A stretch of 64,000 nucleotides of DNA from Agreia sp. COWG (GTDB lineage: Bacteria > Actinomycetota > Actinomycetes > Actinomycetales > Microbacteriaceae): contig NZ_LR882035.1 in the NCBI RefSeq assembly GCF_904528075.1, positions 682,001-746,000 of the forward strand, in the 5' to 3' direction. This document shows positions 45,916 to 54,800 of this stretch, in pieces (position 1 is the stretch's first letter; each line of letters opens with the position of its first letter). The notes under the pieces were generated by a model. The model did no database searches, was not told the DNA's origin, and saw only the letters and a program-made list of their open reading frames with translations. Both the position numbers and the translations under genes were made by a program.

Positions 45916-47073
45916 ATGACGGTATGGGACGACCTGACGGGTCAGGATGACGCCATCGCCGTTTTCCGTGCCGCCGCAGACCCGGCGAACGCCGGAGACG
46001 CCATGACCCATTCCTGGCTCATCACGGGGCCTCCGGGGTCGGGGCGCTCCAACCTCGCATACGCCTTCGCCGCCGCACTGTTGAGCCGCGAGGGCGCAGA
46101 CGGAGATCAGGCGACGACCCGGCAGGTCGAGGCCCGGACTCATCCCGATTTGGCGGTGCTCACGACCGAACGCGTCATCATCTCTATCGACGAGGTTCGC
46201 AAGCTCGTCTCGAGCTCGCAGTTCTCGCCCTCGGTCGGCCGCTACCGGGTGATGGTCATCGAAGACGCCGACCGCATGGTCGAGCGCACCAGCAACGTGC
46301 TGCTCAAGGCTCTCGAAGAACCCCCCGAACGCACCGTCTGGATCCTGTGCGCGCCCAGCGAGGCCGATCTCATTCCCACCATCCGCTCCCGGGTGCGCTC
46401 TGTACGACTCAGGGTGCCGCGGGTCGACGAGGTCGCGGCCCTCATCCGCAAGCGCGACGGGGTCGACGCAGCCACCGCGGAGCGAGCGGCGCGCGAGGCC
46501 CAGAGCCACATCGGAATGGCGCACCGGCTCGCGACCAACGACGACGCCAGGGCCCGTCGCGACGAGACCCTGGCGCTCGCCCTCGGCATCCAGAACGTGC
46601 CGCAGGCCGTCGCCGCCGCGAGTCGACTGATGGAGATCGCCGGCGACGACGCGAAGGCCATCACCCTGGAACGTGACGCCGAAGAGCGCGAGATCACGCT
46701 GCGATCCATGGGCGTCGAGGCCGGTCAGGCCGTGCCTCCCGCGCTGCGTTCGCAGATCAGAACTCTCGAAGACGACCAGAAGAGGCGGGCGACGCGCAGT
46801 CTCCGAGACGGTCTCGACCGCATTCTCGTCGACCTCATGTCGCTGTATCGCGACATCCTCATCGTGCAGCTGGGTTCGGGTCTCACCACGATCAATTCCG
46901 CCATCCAGCCGCGCCTCGACGATCTCGCCGAGCGAACCGACGCCGCTGACACGCTCGCCGTACTCGACGCGTTCGCCGTCGCCAGACGTCGGATCGCGGC
47001 GAACGTCGCACCGGCGCTCGCGCTCGAGGCCGCTCTCATCACCACGACACGTCAACGAAGGGCCACCCAGTGA
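45916..47073 (+). CDS. holB: DNA polymerase III subunit delta'
   Basis: Clamp-loader stator. 385 residues starting TVWDDLTGQDDAIAVFRAA. The P-loop reads GPPGSGRSNLAYA, with Arg in place of the Walker Lys, as is common for the non-hydrolysing delta' subunit. It has YRVMVIEDADRM, NVLLKALEEPPERTVWILCAPSEADLIPTIRSR (SRC-like), and lacks the zinc cysteines of DnaX. Its stop overlaps the downstream peptidase gene by GTGA. Confidence 0.95.
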   Translation: MTVWDDLTGQDDAIAVFRAAADPANAGDAMTHSWLITGPPGSGRSNLAYAFAAALLSREGADGDQATTRQVEARTHPDLAVLTTERVIISIDEVRKLVSSSQFSPSVGRYRVMVIEDADRMVERTSNVLLKALEEPPERTVWILCAPSEADLIPTIRSRVRSVRLRVPRVDEVAALIRKRDGVDAATAERAAREAQSHIGMAHRLATNDDARARRDETLALALGIQNVPQAVAAASRLMEIAGDDAKAITLERDAEEREITLRSMGVEAGQAVPPALRSQIRTLEDDQKRRATRSLRDGLDRILVDLMSLYRDILIVQLGSGLTTINSAIQPRLDDLAERTDAADTLAVLDAFAVARRRIAANVAPALALEAALITTTRQRRATQ

Positions 47074-48647
47074 CCGACATCTCTCCGCCGCGCAGGCGCC
47101 GTATCGCCGCAGTCCTCGTCAGCGCCCTCGCCGTGGCTGTGCTCGTCTCCGGATGCTCGACGTGGTTCGTCGATCAGTCTTCCGGCGGCGGCACAGACCG
47201 GCCTGTGGCGCAGTCGACGCCCACCGGCGAAGACGTCGACCCCGCATTGCGCCCCTTCTACGATCAGGCCCTCGACTGGAAAGATTGTGATGGCGGCTTC
47301 CAGTGCGCCGACGCGAAGGCCCCCCTCGACTGGAAAGACCCGTCGAAGGGCGACGTCACCCTGGCCCTGGTGATGCACCCGGCCAGCGATGCGAGCAAGC
47401 GCCTCGGCTCTCTTCTGGTGAACCCGGGCGGGCCAGGCGCATCCGGATACGACTTCGTGAAAGACAGTCTGAGCTTTGCTGTCAGCGACAAACTGCAGGC
47501 GCAGTACGACGTGGTCGGCTTCGACCCCCGCGGTGTCGGGCGTTCGTCGGCCATCAGCTGCCTTACCGACTCCGAACGTGATTCCTACCTCTATGACATC
47601 CTGCCCGGCGAGCGCGGATCGCAGCAGTGGCTCGATGCGTACACGGCCAGCTCCACGGACTTCGCCAACAAGTGCGATGAGAAGAGCGGGCAACTGCTGC
47701 CCCAGGTCGACACGGTGAGTGCGGCACGGGATCTCGACCTTCTGCGGGCCACCCTCGGTGATAGCAAGCTGAACTACTTCGGCTACTCGTACGGCACCTT
47801 CCTCGGGTCGACGTACGCCGATCTCTACCCGCAGAACGTGGGCCGCGTCGTTCTCGACGGGGCCCTCGATCCGACCTCCACGAACTTCGACGTGAGTATG
47901 GGACAGGCTGTCGGCTTCGAGAATGCCCTTCGGGCCTATATGACCGATTGCCTGACCGGATCGTCGTGCCCTTTCACGGGGACGACCGACGACGGGATGG
48001 CGAAGATCGGCCAACTGATCGACCAGGTCGATAAAAGCCCGATCCGCGCGTCCGACGGGCGGGAACTAGGCTCGTCGAGCCTGCTCACCGCCATCATCTA
48101 CCCCCTCTACGACTCCACGGCGTGGAGCTACCTGAGCAACATGTTCTCGGACGTCATGAGCGGCAAGGCCGACTACGCGATGCAGTTCGCCGACGGCTAC
48201 AACGGTCGAAAGGCCGACGGAACCTACTCCGACAATTCGACGGAGGCGTTCATGGCGATCAACTGCCTCGACTACTCGTACACGACCGATCCGACCGTGG
48301 AGGCCAAGCAGAACGCCGACCTGGTTGCGGCCGCACCCACGATCGGCCCGTGGTGGAGCTATGGTGACATCTCCTGCTCGGTCTGGCCCGACAAGACCAC
48401 CCGCACACCCCACGCGGTCACGGCCGAGGGTGCAGCGCCCATCATCGTCGTCGGAACCACGGGCGATCCCGCCACCCCCTACACCTGGGCCGAGAACCTC
48501 GCCGCACAGCTGTCGAGCGGCCAACTCGTGACCTACGTGGGTGAGGGCCACACGGCCTACGGCACGTCCACCTGCGTGAAGGGCATCGTCGACGAGTACT
48601 TCTTGACGGGCGCTGTGCCGCCCACCGACCCCCGCTGCACGAGCTGA
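47070..48647 (+). CDS. Lipoprotein alpha/beta hydrolase, tripeptidyl aminopeptidase type
   Basis: 525 residues from GTG 47070. A lipobox follows the signal segment (VAVLVSGCSTW, Cys 29), so the protein is membrane-tethered outside. LLVNPGGPGASGYDFV forms the oxyanion loop, FGYSYGTFLGSTYADL the nucleophile elbow, VVGTTGDPATPYTWAENLA the Asp and YVGEGHTAYG the His; the C-terminal TAP-like domain is present. The family removes tripeptides from protein N-termini (Streptomyces Tap, SlpD/E). Coupling to holB is common in actinobacteria. Confidence 0.9.
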   Translation: MTDISPPRRRRIAAVLVSALAVAVLVSGCSTWFVDQSSGGGTDRPVAQSTPTGEDVDPALRPFYDQALDWKDCDGGFQCADAKAPLDWKDPSKGDVTLALVMHPASDASKRLGSLLVNPGGPGASGYDFVKDSLSFAVSDKLQAQYDVVGFDPRGVGRSSAISCLTDSERDSYLYDILPGERGSQQWLDAYTASSTDFANKCDEKSGQLLPQVDTVSAARDLDLLRATLGDSKLNYFGYSYGTFLGSTYADLYPQNVGRVVLDGALDPTSTNFDVSMGQAVGFENALRAYMTDCLTGSSCPFTGTTDDGMAKIGQLIDQVDKSPIRASDGRELGSSSLLTAIIYPLYDSTAWSYLSNMFSDVMSGKADYAMQFADGYNGRKADGTYSDNSTEAFMAINCLDYSYTTDPTVEAKQNADLVAAAPTIGPWWSYGDISCSVWPDKTTRTPHAVTAEGAAPIIVVGTTGDPATPYTWAENLAAQLSSGQLVTYVGEGHTAYGTSTCVKGIVDEYFLTGAVPPTDPRCTS

Positions 48648-48662
48648 CGCGCTGTGGTATCG

Positions 48663-49283
48663 ATGATGATCGAGACACCCGCAGAGGCCGAAGTCGGTCT
48701 GCGCGAGCGCAAGCGTCGCGCGACGAGCCGCAGCATCCAGTTCGCCGTTCTCGAGCTGGCCGCCGAGCGCGGGCTCGACCAGGTGACCGTCGACGAGATC
48801 AGCCGGGCAGCGAACGTCTCGCCTCGCACGTTCTTCAACTACTTCCCGTCGAAGGAGTCGGCCATGATGGGCGAGAACGCCCTGGTCGAGGCCCCCGCCC
48901 TCATCGAGGAATTCGTCGCGGCGGGGCCGCAGGGCGACGTCTTCGACGGGCTCCTCGAGCTGATCCAGAAGATGGCCCTCCTCGGAACAGGAGACCGGGA
49001 GCTGCATCAACTGCGGCGCAGCGTGCTGAAGGAGTACCCGCAGCTGTTCGCCGTCAAGGTCGCGGGCATGCGCAGCTTCGAGGGAGTGCTCGCCGAAGCG
49101 GTCGAACGACGAAGCGGGGCAGATGCTGCCGATGGCGACGTCTCGTCGAGGTCGAGACTCATCGCGATGCTGGCCATCACGACCATGCGCCACGCGTGGG
49201 TGAGATGGGCTGAGAACGACGACAGCGGATCACTCGCCGACAACCTCCAGGCATCGTTCCACATGCTCCGAACGACGCTCTGA
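48663..49283 (+). CDS. TetR-family transcriptional regulator
   Basis: About 206 residues. A classical TetR HTH: RATSRSIQFAVLELAAERGLDQVTVDEISRAANVSPRTFFNYFPSKESAMMGE, then a C-terminal domain with ELHQLRRSVLKEYPQLFAVKVAGM. Start uncertain: GTG 48654, ATG 48663 and ATG 48666 are all in frame without a clear Shine-Dalgarno site. No obvious target next door; the tRNA-Thr gene follows. Confidence 0.88.
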   Translation: MMIETPAEAEVGLRERKRRATSRSIQFAVLELAAERGLDQVTVDEISRAANVSPRTFFNYFPSKESAMMGENALVEAPALIEEFVAAGPQGDVFDGLLELIQKMALLGTGDRELHQLRRSVLKEYPQLFAVKVAGMRSFEGVLAEAVERRSGADAADGDVSSRSRLIAMLAITTMRHAWVRWAENDDSGSLADNLQASFHMLRTTL

Positions 49284-49357
49284 GAGATGTCAGCACAGCC
49301 CCGTAATCTGGGCTAGGATTTGTTGCTGTGCCGTTCGCCGTAAAAGGTGGCGTACAG

Positions 49358-49433
49358 GCCGCCTTAGCTCAGTCGGTAGAGCGATTCACTCGTAATGAAT
49401 AGGTCATCAGTTCGATTCTGATAGGCGGCCCCA
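49358..49433 (+). tRNA. tRNA-Thr (anticodon CGT), CCA encoded
   Basis: Starts GCCGCCTTAGCTCAG and ends AGGCGGCCCCA. Acceptor stem 7 bp, D stem GCTC/GAGC, anticodon stem ATTCA/TGAAT with loop CTCGTAA, T arm ATCAG-TTCGATT-CTGAT. A TAGGAT -10-like element lies upstream at 49314-49319. Confidence 0.96.
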
Positions 49434-49449
49434 CAGCAAAGGAACGATG

Positions 49450-50442
49450 ATGTCCACTCCCATCCGCTGGGGAATCCTCGGCACCGGCTGGATCGCCGAG
49501 ATGTTCGTCACCGACCTGAACGCGGTCGGCATTCCCGTGGTCGCCGTCGGATCCCGGTCTCAGGAATCAGCAGACGCGTTCGGGGCACGCTTCGGCATCT
49601 CTGCGCGACACGGCAGCTACGAGTCGCTCGTGAACGACCCCGCCGTCGACGCCATCTACGTCGCCACGCCGCATCCGCTGCACGCGGCCAACGCCCTGCT
49701 CGCGATCTCAGCAGGCAAGCATGTGCTCGTCGAGAAGCCCTTCACGCTCAACGCCGCGGAGGCGCAGCGTGTCAGCGATGCGGCTGCGGCGGCCGACGTC
49801 GTCGTGCTGGAGGCCATGTGGTCGCGCTTTCTTCCGTCGATGGTGCGCATTCGCGAGATCATCGCGGCGGGCACCCTCGGCGAACTGCGCACCCTGATCG
49901 CCGACCACGACCAGCTGCTCTCCTCCGATCCACAGCACCGCATCAACAATCCCGAGCTCGGAGGCGGCGCCTTGCTCGATCTGGGGGTCTACCCGGTCTC
50001 GTTCGCCGTCGACCTCTTCGGCGCCCCCGTAGGCATCACAGCCAAGGGAGACAAGACGCACACCGGTGTCGACCGCCAGGTCGCCCTCATTCTCGAGCAC
50101 GCCGGAGGTGCCATCTCGGTGCTGCACACGGCTCTCGATACGCAGGGTGCGAACACTGCGACCGTCGTCGGAACCGAGGGGCGTATCGAGATCGATGCCG
50201 TCTGGTACGAGCAGGCGAGCTTCACCGTGTATTCGGGCAAGGGCAGCGAGGTGCTCGAGCGCTACGACGAGGGCGTGGTCTCGCGAGGAATGCAGTATCA
50301 GGCCTGGGAGCTCGAGCGAGTCGTGCAGGAGGGTCGCGCCGAGAGCGAACTGCTTCCGCTGTCTCAGAGCGTCGCGATCATGACCGTGCTCGACGAGGCG
50401 CGTCGCCAGGTGGGCGTGACCTACCCGGGCGAAGAGCGGTAG
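49450..50442 (+). CDS. Gfo/Idh/MocA-family oxidoreductase
   Basis: 330 residues, NAD(P)-dependent sugar or polyol dehydrogenase type. RWGILGTGWIAEMFVTDL holds the Rossmann GxGxxA variant, AIYVATPHPLHAANALLAISAGKHVLVEKPFTLN contains the E-K-P motif with the catalytic Lys, and LLDLGVYPVSFAVDLFG has the substrate Asp/Tyr region. AAAGGA at 49438-49443 favours ATG 49450 over ATG 49447. The substrate is unknown; there are no sugar transport genes beside it. The next gene follows after 10 nt. Confidence 0.92.
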   Translation: MSTPIRWGILGTGWIAEMFVTDLNAVGIPVVAVGSRSQESADAFGARFGISARHGSYESLVNDPAVDAIYVATPHPLHAANALLAISAGKHVLVEKPFTLNAAEAQRVSDAAAAADVVVLEAMWSRFLPSMVRIREIIAAGTLGELRTLIADHDQLLSSDPQHRINNPELGGGALLDLGVYPVSFAVDLFGAPVGITAKGDKTHTGVDRQVALILEHAGGAISVLHTALDTQGANTATVVGTEGRIEIDAVWYEQASFTVYSGKGSEVLERYDEGVVSRGMQYQAWELERVVQEGRAESELLPLSQSVAIMTVLDEARRQVGVTYPGEER

Positions 50443-50452
50443 GGGGCGCTTC

Positions 50453-51928
50453 GTGTCCGAGCATGCTCCCACCCACCCGTCGAAGGCGGGTCTCGGTGGG
50501 GTGTTCGCACGCGCGCGGCGGCACTCTGGGGCCCTGGTGATCGCGGCGGCGGCCACCGGGGTGGCCATCCTCGCCGGAGGCGCGCTGGTGGCCGGTGCGG
50601 CAGTCGGGGCATCGGGCGACTCCAGCGCCGCCCTCTCCGATGGCTCGCCGTCCCAGGTAGCTGGTCCCACGGTGTCGCCGACCCCGACGTCGACGCCCAC
50701 GCCGACAGCCACCCCGGCCGCACGACCCCTGCCGGCATCCGTGCTGGCCGCGCAGCCGGTGCGCACCTGCTCGATCGCCGAAGCGGCGTCCGACGGTCGC
50801 CTCGGCACGTTCCAGGGCAGCGTGCGCAATGCCACGACGGGCGAGATTCTCTACGATCATGGCGGCGGAACGTATTCGCGCACCGCCAGCGTGATGAAGG
50901 TGCTCACCAGCGCGGCAGCGCTAGCGGTGCTCGGCCCCGATTACCGCGTGACCACGAAGGTCGTGGCGGGATCGACGCCCGGGCAGGTCGTCTTGGTGGG
51001 CGGGGGAGACATCACCCTGTCGAGCGGATCCTCCAACATCTATCCCGGCTCGGCGAGCATGACCGACCTGGCCTCTCAGGTGGCGTCGTCGCTCGGAGGC
51101 GCCGCCGTCACGTCGATCGTGCTCGACTCCTCGGCCTTTGGGGGCGATGCGTGGCAGGCCTCGTGGAACCGCAAGGAGCTCTTCGACGGCTGGTCGTCCG
51201 AGGTCACCGCGTTGCAGGTCGATGGCGACAGGGCAGATCCCTCGAGCAGCCAGTCCGCGCGCAGTGAAGATCCCATCGGGCGGGCGGGTGCGGCGTTCGC
51301 CAGTGCGCTCGGCGCCGGCGGTGCCGCGATCAGCCAGGGTGCCGCCCCCGCAGGAGCCGCCGTGCTCGGCCAGGTGCAATCGGCGCCGGTGTCGACCATG
51401 GTGCAGGACGCGCTGCTGCGCTCCGACAACACGGAGGCAGAGATGCTGGCGAGGCTCACCGCCATCGCTCAGGGCTCCGGCAACACGTTCGGTGCTCTGG
51501 CGGCCTCCACCCCAGCCGCGCTGGCGACATATGGCCTCGACACGACCGGCCTCGTGATCGTCGACGGTTCGGGCCTCTCCGACGACAACGGGGTGTCCCC
51601 GAACTTCCTCAGCGCTCTGTTCGCGAAGATAGCGGCGCGCGAGGGCAACCTCGGCGTCATCGCCGACGGCCTGCCGGTGGCGGGCGAGAGCGGCACATTG
51701 GCCGGCCGCTTCACCGGTTCCAATTCGGATGCTGCGGGCCGGGTGATCGCGAAGACCGGCTGGATAGACACGGGCTATACCCTGTCGGGCATCATCAACG
51801 CCGCAGACGGCACGATCCTCACCTTCGCGTTCTTCGCCCTCGACAATGTGTCGGACAGCTCCAAGCAGGCGCTCGACACCATCACGGCCGCGGCGTACCG
51901 TTGCGGAAACAACCTGTCGAATCTGTAG
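50453..51928 (+). CDS. dacB: D-alanyl-D-alanine carboxypeptidase (PBP4/DacB family)
   Basis: 491 residues. Cytoplasmic lead, a membrane anchor (ALVIAAAATGVAILAGGALVAGAAV), a Thr/Pro-rich linker, then the S13 peptidase: TASVMKVLTSAA (SxxK), LLRSDNTEAEMLARL (SxN) and VIAKTGWIDTGYTLSG (KTG). It trims or cleaves peptidoglycan peptides in the cell wall. GTG 50453 after GGGGGCG. A strand-independent function in wall turnover fits the third peptidoglycan enzyme of the window. Confidence 0.93.
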   Translation: MSEHAPTHPSKAGLGGVFARARRHSGALVIAAAATGVAILAGGALVAGAAVGASGDSSAALSDGSPSQVAGPTVSPTPTSTPTPTATPAARPLPASVLAAQPVRTCSIAEAASDGRLGTFQGSVRNATTGEILYDHGGGTYSRTASVMKVLTSAAALAVLGPDYRVTTKVVAGSTPGQVVLVGGGDITLSSGSSNIYPGSASMTDLASQVASSLGGAAVTSIVLDSSAFGGDAWQASWNRKELFDGWSSEVTALQVDGDRADPSSSQSARSEDPIGRAGAAFASALGAGGAAISQGAAPAGAAVLGQVQSAPVSTMVQDALLRSDNTEAEMLARLTAIAQGSGNTFGALAASTPAALATYGLDTTGLVIVDGSGLSDDNGVSPNFLSALFAKIAAREGNLGVIADGLPVAGESGTLAGRFTGSNSDAAGRVIAKTGWIDTGYTLSGIINAADGTILTFAFFALDNVSDSSKQALDTITAAAYRCGNNLSNL

Positions 51929-52006
51929 TGCGCCGTACCCGTAGACTTCCTTTTAGTAAGCCGGCTGACTAATTCGGCGGGACGTGACCAGCGAGTAGGG
52001 GACCAC

Positions 52007-52600
52007 ATGGGCCGCGCACTGTTCATCATCGACGTGCAGAACGACTTCACTGAGGGCGGCGCCCTCGGCGTCGCCGGGGGAGCAGCGGTGGCGCGGGGCA
52101 TCTCTGCCCTCCTCGCCGAGCACAAGGCAGCCTACGATGTGGTCTTCGCCTCCCGCGACTGGCACGACGCCGACAACGACAACGGGGGCCACTTCGCCAC
52201 CTCCGGCGAGCCCGATTTCGTCGACACGTGGCCCGAGCACTGTGTGGCGGGAACGCCGGGGGCGGCGTACCACGATGATCTCGTCACCCGCGCGGTCGAC
52301 TTCCACGTGCGAAAGGGCCAGGGCAGGCCCGCCTATTCCATCTTCGAGGGCAGCACCGCAGAGGGTGGCACGGTCTTCGAACTCCTCGACAGCCACGGCG
52401 TGACCAGCATCGACATCGCCGGCATCGCCACGGACTACTGCGTGAGGGCCTCCGCCCTCGACGCCCTCGAGCACGGCCGCGAGGTGCGTATCATCACCGA
52501 CCTCGTGGCCGGGGTGGCTCCCGACACCTCACGGGCGGCGCTCGCCGAGCTCACCCGTGCCGGGGCAGATCTGGTGCTCGCCAACCAGGTCGAGCGCTGA
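52007..52600 (+). CDS. pncA: Nicotinamidase (isochorismatase fold)
   Basis: Hydrolyses nicotinamide to nicotinate for NAD salvage. 197 residues: RALFIIDVQNDFTEGGALGV with catalytic Asp 8, metal ligands in ASRDWHDADND and HFATSGEP, a Lys in HVRKGQGRPAYS, and the nucleophile Cys in GIATDYCVRASALDAL. ATG 52007 follows AGGGG. The MMPL gene begins 2 nt after its stop. Confidence 0.94.
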   Translation: MGRALFIIDVQNDFTEGGALGVAGGAAVARGISALLAEHKAAYDVVFASRDWHDADNDNGGHFATSGEPDFVDTWPEHCVAGTPGAAYHDDLVTRAVDFHVRKGQGRPAYSIFEGSTAEGGTVFELLDSHGVTSIDIAGIATDYCVRASALDALEHGREVRIITDLVAGVAPDTSRAALAELTRAGADLVLANQVER

Positions 52601-52601
52601 G

Positions 52602-54779
52602 ATGCGGGTGCCGCGTTGGTTGAGGGTGCTCCTGCCGGCGGTGCTCATCCTCGTCTGGCTTACGGCGGCGTCGATCGGCGGTCCGTACTTCGGTCGCATC
52701 GATGAGGTGTCGAGCAACGACCAGACGAGCTATCTGCCGGCGAGCGCCGACGCCACGAAGGTCTCGGCCCTGGCGAAACAGTTCACCGACGACGACACGA
52801 TCCCGGCGATCGTGGTCTTCACGAGCGACGACGGGGCAGCGCTCAGCGATGAGCAGCTCGCCGGCATCCGGGCCCAGCTCGAGGGGGTGACGACCGTCTC
52901 GGGTGTCGCCGAGGGCGTGTCCCCGGCCATCCCATCAGATGACGGCGTCGCGGTCGAGGCGTTCCTTCCCATCGACGCCGCCGGAGAGGTGCGCGACACG
53001 ATCGACGATGTGCGCTCCTACCTCGGCCGCGAGCAGACCGTCGACGGCATCAGGTCCTACGTCACCGGCCCCGCAGGCTTCACCGCCGACATCGGAGACG
53101 CCTTCGGCGGCATCGACGGCATCCTTCTCCTGGTCGCCCTCGGCGCGGTCTTCGTGATCCTGTTCATCGTCTATCGCTCGCCCCTGCTGCCGTTCCTGGT
53201 GCTCGGTACCTCGCTCTTCGCGCTGACCACCAGCCTCCTCACCGTGTGGTGGCTCGCCAAGGCGGGGGTGTTCACGCTCAACGGTCAGGTGCAGGGCATC
53301 CTGTTCATCCTCGTCATCGGGGCAGCGACCGACTACTCGCTGCTCTACGTCTCGCGCTATCGGGAGGCCCTGAAGCTCCACGAGAAGCGGTGGGATGCCA
53401 CGTGGGCCGCACTCAGGGTCTCGCTCGAGCCGATCATCGCGTCGGGCGGCACCGTGATCGCCGGGCTCCTCTGTCTGTTGTTCAGCGACCTCAATTCCAA
53501 CAAGGCGCTGGGCCCGGTGTCTGCGGTCGGAATCGCCTTCAGCGTGCTCGCCGCGCTCACGCTGCTGCCCGCGCTGCTTCTGGCGTGCGGGCGGGCATCG
53601 TTCTGGCCCGTGCGGCCGAGATACGCACCGGATGCCGTGGCCGGCCCCACGGCCGCCGCCCGGGGCTTCTGGGCTCGGCTCGAGCGGTTCATCCGGTGGC
53701 GACCCCGCGCCATCTGGATCGTCACGACGATCGTGCTGCTCGTGGGCGGGAGCGGCGTGCTGCAGTTGCAGGCCAGCGGCGTGCCGCAGAGCGATCTGAT
53801 CCTCGGCTCTTCCGAGGCCAGGGACGGCCAACAAGCTCTCGGGAAGCACTTTCCCAAGGGCTCCGGCAGTCCTGTCGTGATCGTCGCGCCCCAGGGTGAG
53901 CTCGGGACGGTCGCCTCCGTCGTGCTCGGTACCGATGGCGTCACCTCGCTCACGGTCACGAGCTCGAATTCCCCGTCAGGCAGCGCGACGGTCGGGCCGG
54001 AGGGTGGCCTGTCCACGCCCGGCGCGCAGACGCTGATGGCTCCGAAGCCCACCATCGTCGACGGCAGGGTTCTTCTGCAGGCCACGCTCTCCGATGCCGC
54101 CGACTCCGACTCCGCGAAAGACACGGTGGGTGCCCTGCGCTCCGCGATTCGCGACAGCGGCTCCGACGCTCTGGTGGGCGGTGTGACGGCCACGGCCGTC
54201 GACTCCGATGCGGCGGGCGTGCACGACCGCAACACGATCATCCCCATCGTCCTCGTCGTCATCCTGCTCATCCTCATGATGCTGCTGCGATCGATCCTGG
54301 CGCCGGTGCTGCTGGTGCTCAGCGTGGTGGTCTCGTTCGCCGCGGCCCTCGGGGTCTCCGCGCTGGTCTTCACCCACGTCTTCCGATTCCCGGGCGCCGA
54401 CCCCTCGGTGCCGCTCTACGGCTTCATCTTCCTGGTCGCCCTCGGCATCGACTACAACATCTTTTTGATGACGCGGGTGCGCGAGGAAGCTCTCGCGCAC
54501 GGTACTCGTGCCGGCATCCTGCGGGGGCTCACGGTGACCGGCGGCGTGATCACGTCTGCCGGCATCGTGCTGGCCGCCACGTTCAGCGCCCTCGGGGTCA
54601 TCCCCGTGCTCTTCTTGGCACAGATCGCGTTCATCGTCGCGTTCGGCGTGCTGCTCGACACCCTGCTCGTGCGCTCCCTGCTGGTGCCGGCGCTCGCCTA
54701 CGACCTCGGAAGGGTCATCTGGTGGCCGAGTAAACTGTCGAGGGTGCCGGAGGGCGCCGACACCTCATCACCCCAGTAG
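52602..54779 (+). CDS. MMPL-family RND-type membrane transporter
   Basis: 725 residues from ATG 52602. It has about twelve membrane helices in two halves with large extracellular loops: a first helix (VLLPAVLILVWLTAASIGG), the cluster ILLLVALGAVFVILFIVYRSPLLPFLVLG, LVIGAATDYSLLYVSRYREAL, and in the second half LVALGIDYNIFLMTRVREEA. The two GxxxDY motifs (AATDYS, LGIDYN) supply the proton-relay Asp-Tyr pairs of MmpL proteins. Substrate unknown: lipids or drugs in relatives. The tail (SKLSRVPEGAD) is cytoplasmic. Confidence 0.92.
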   Translation: MRVPRWLRVLLPAVLILVWLTAASIGGPYFGRIDEVSSNDQTSYLPASADATKVSALAKQFTDDDTIPAIVVFTSDDGAALSDEQLAGIRAQLEGVTTVSGVAEGVSPAIPSDDGVAVEAFLPIDAAGEVRDTIDDVRSYLGREQTVDGIRSYVTGPAGFTADIGDAFGGIDGILLLVALGAVFVILFIVYRSPLLPFLVLGTSLFALTTSLLTVWWLAKAGVFTLNGQVQGILFILVIGAATDYSLLYVSRYREALKLHEKRWDATWAALRVSLEPIIASGGTVIAGLLCLLFSDLNSNKALGPVSAVGIAFSVLAALTLLPALLLACGRASFWPVRPRYAPDAVAGPTAAARGFWARLERFIRWRPRAIWIVTTIVLLVGGSGVLQLQASGVPQSDLILGSSEARDGQQALGKHFPKGSGSPVVIVAPQGELGTVASVVLGTDGVTSLTVTSSNSPSGSATVGPEGGLSTPGAQTLMAPKPTIVDGRVLLQATLSDAADSDSAKDTVGALRSAIRDSGSDALVGGVTATAVDSDAAGVHDRNTIIPIVLVVILLILMMLLRSILAPVLLVLSVVVSFAAALGVSALVFTHVFRFPGADPSVPLYGFIFLVALGIDYNIFLMTRVREEALAHGTRAGILRGLTVTGGVITSAGIVLAATFSALGVIPVLFLAQIAFIVAFGVLLDTLLVRSLLVPALAYDLGRVIWWPSKLSRVPEGADTSSPQ

Positions 54780-54800
54780 CATCCAGCCGTACGGAGAATC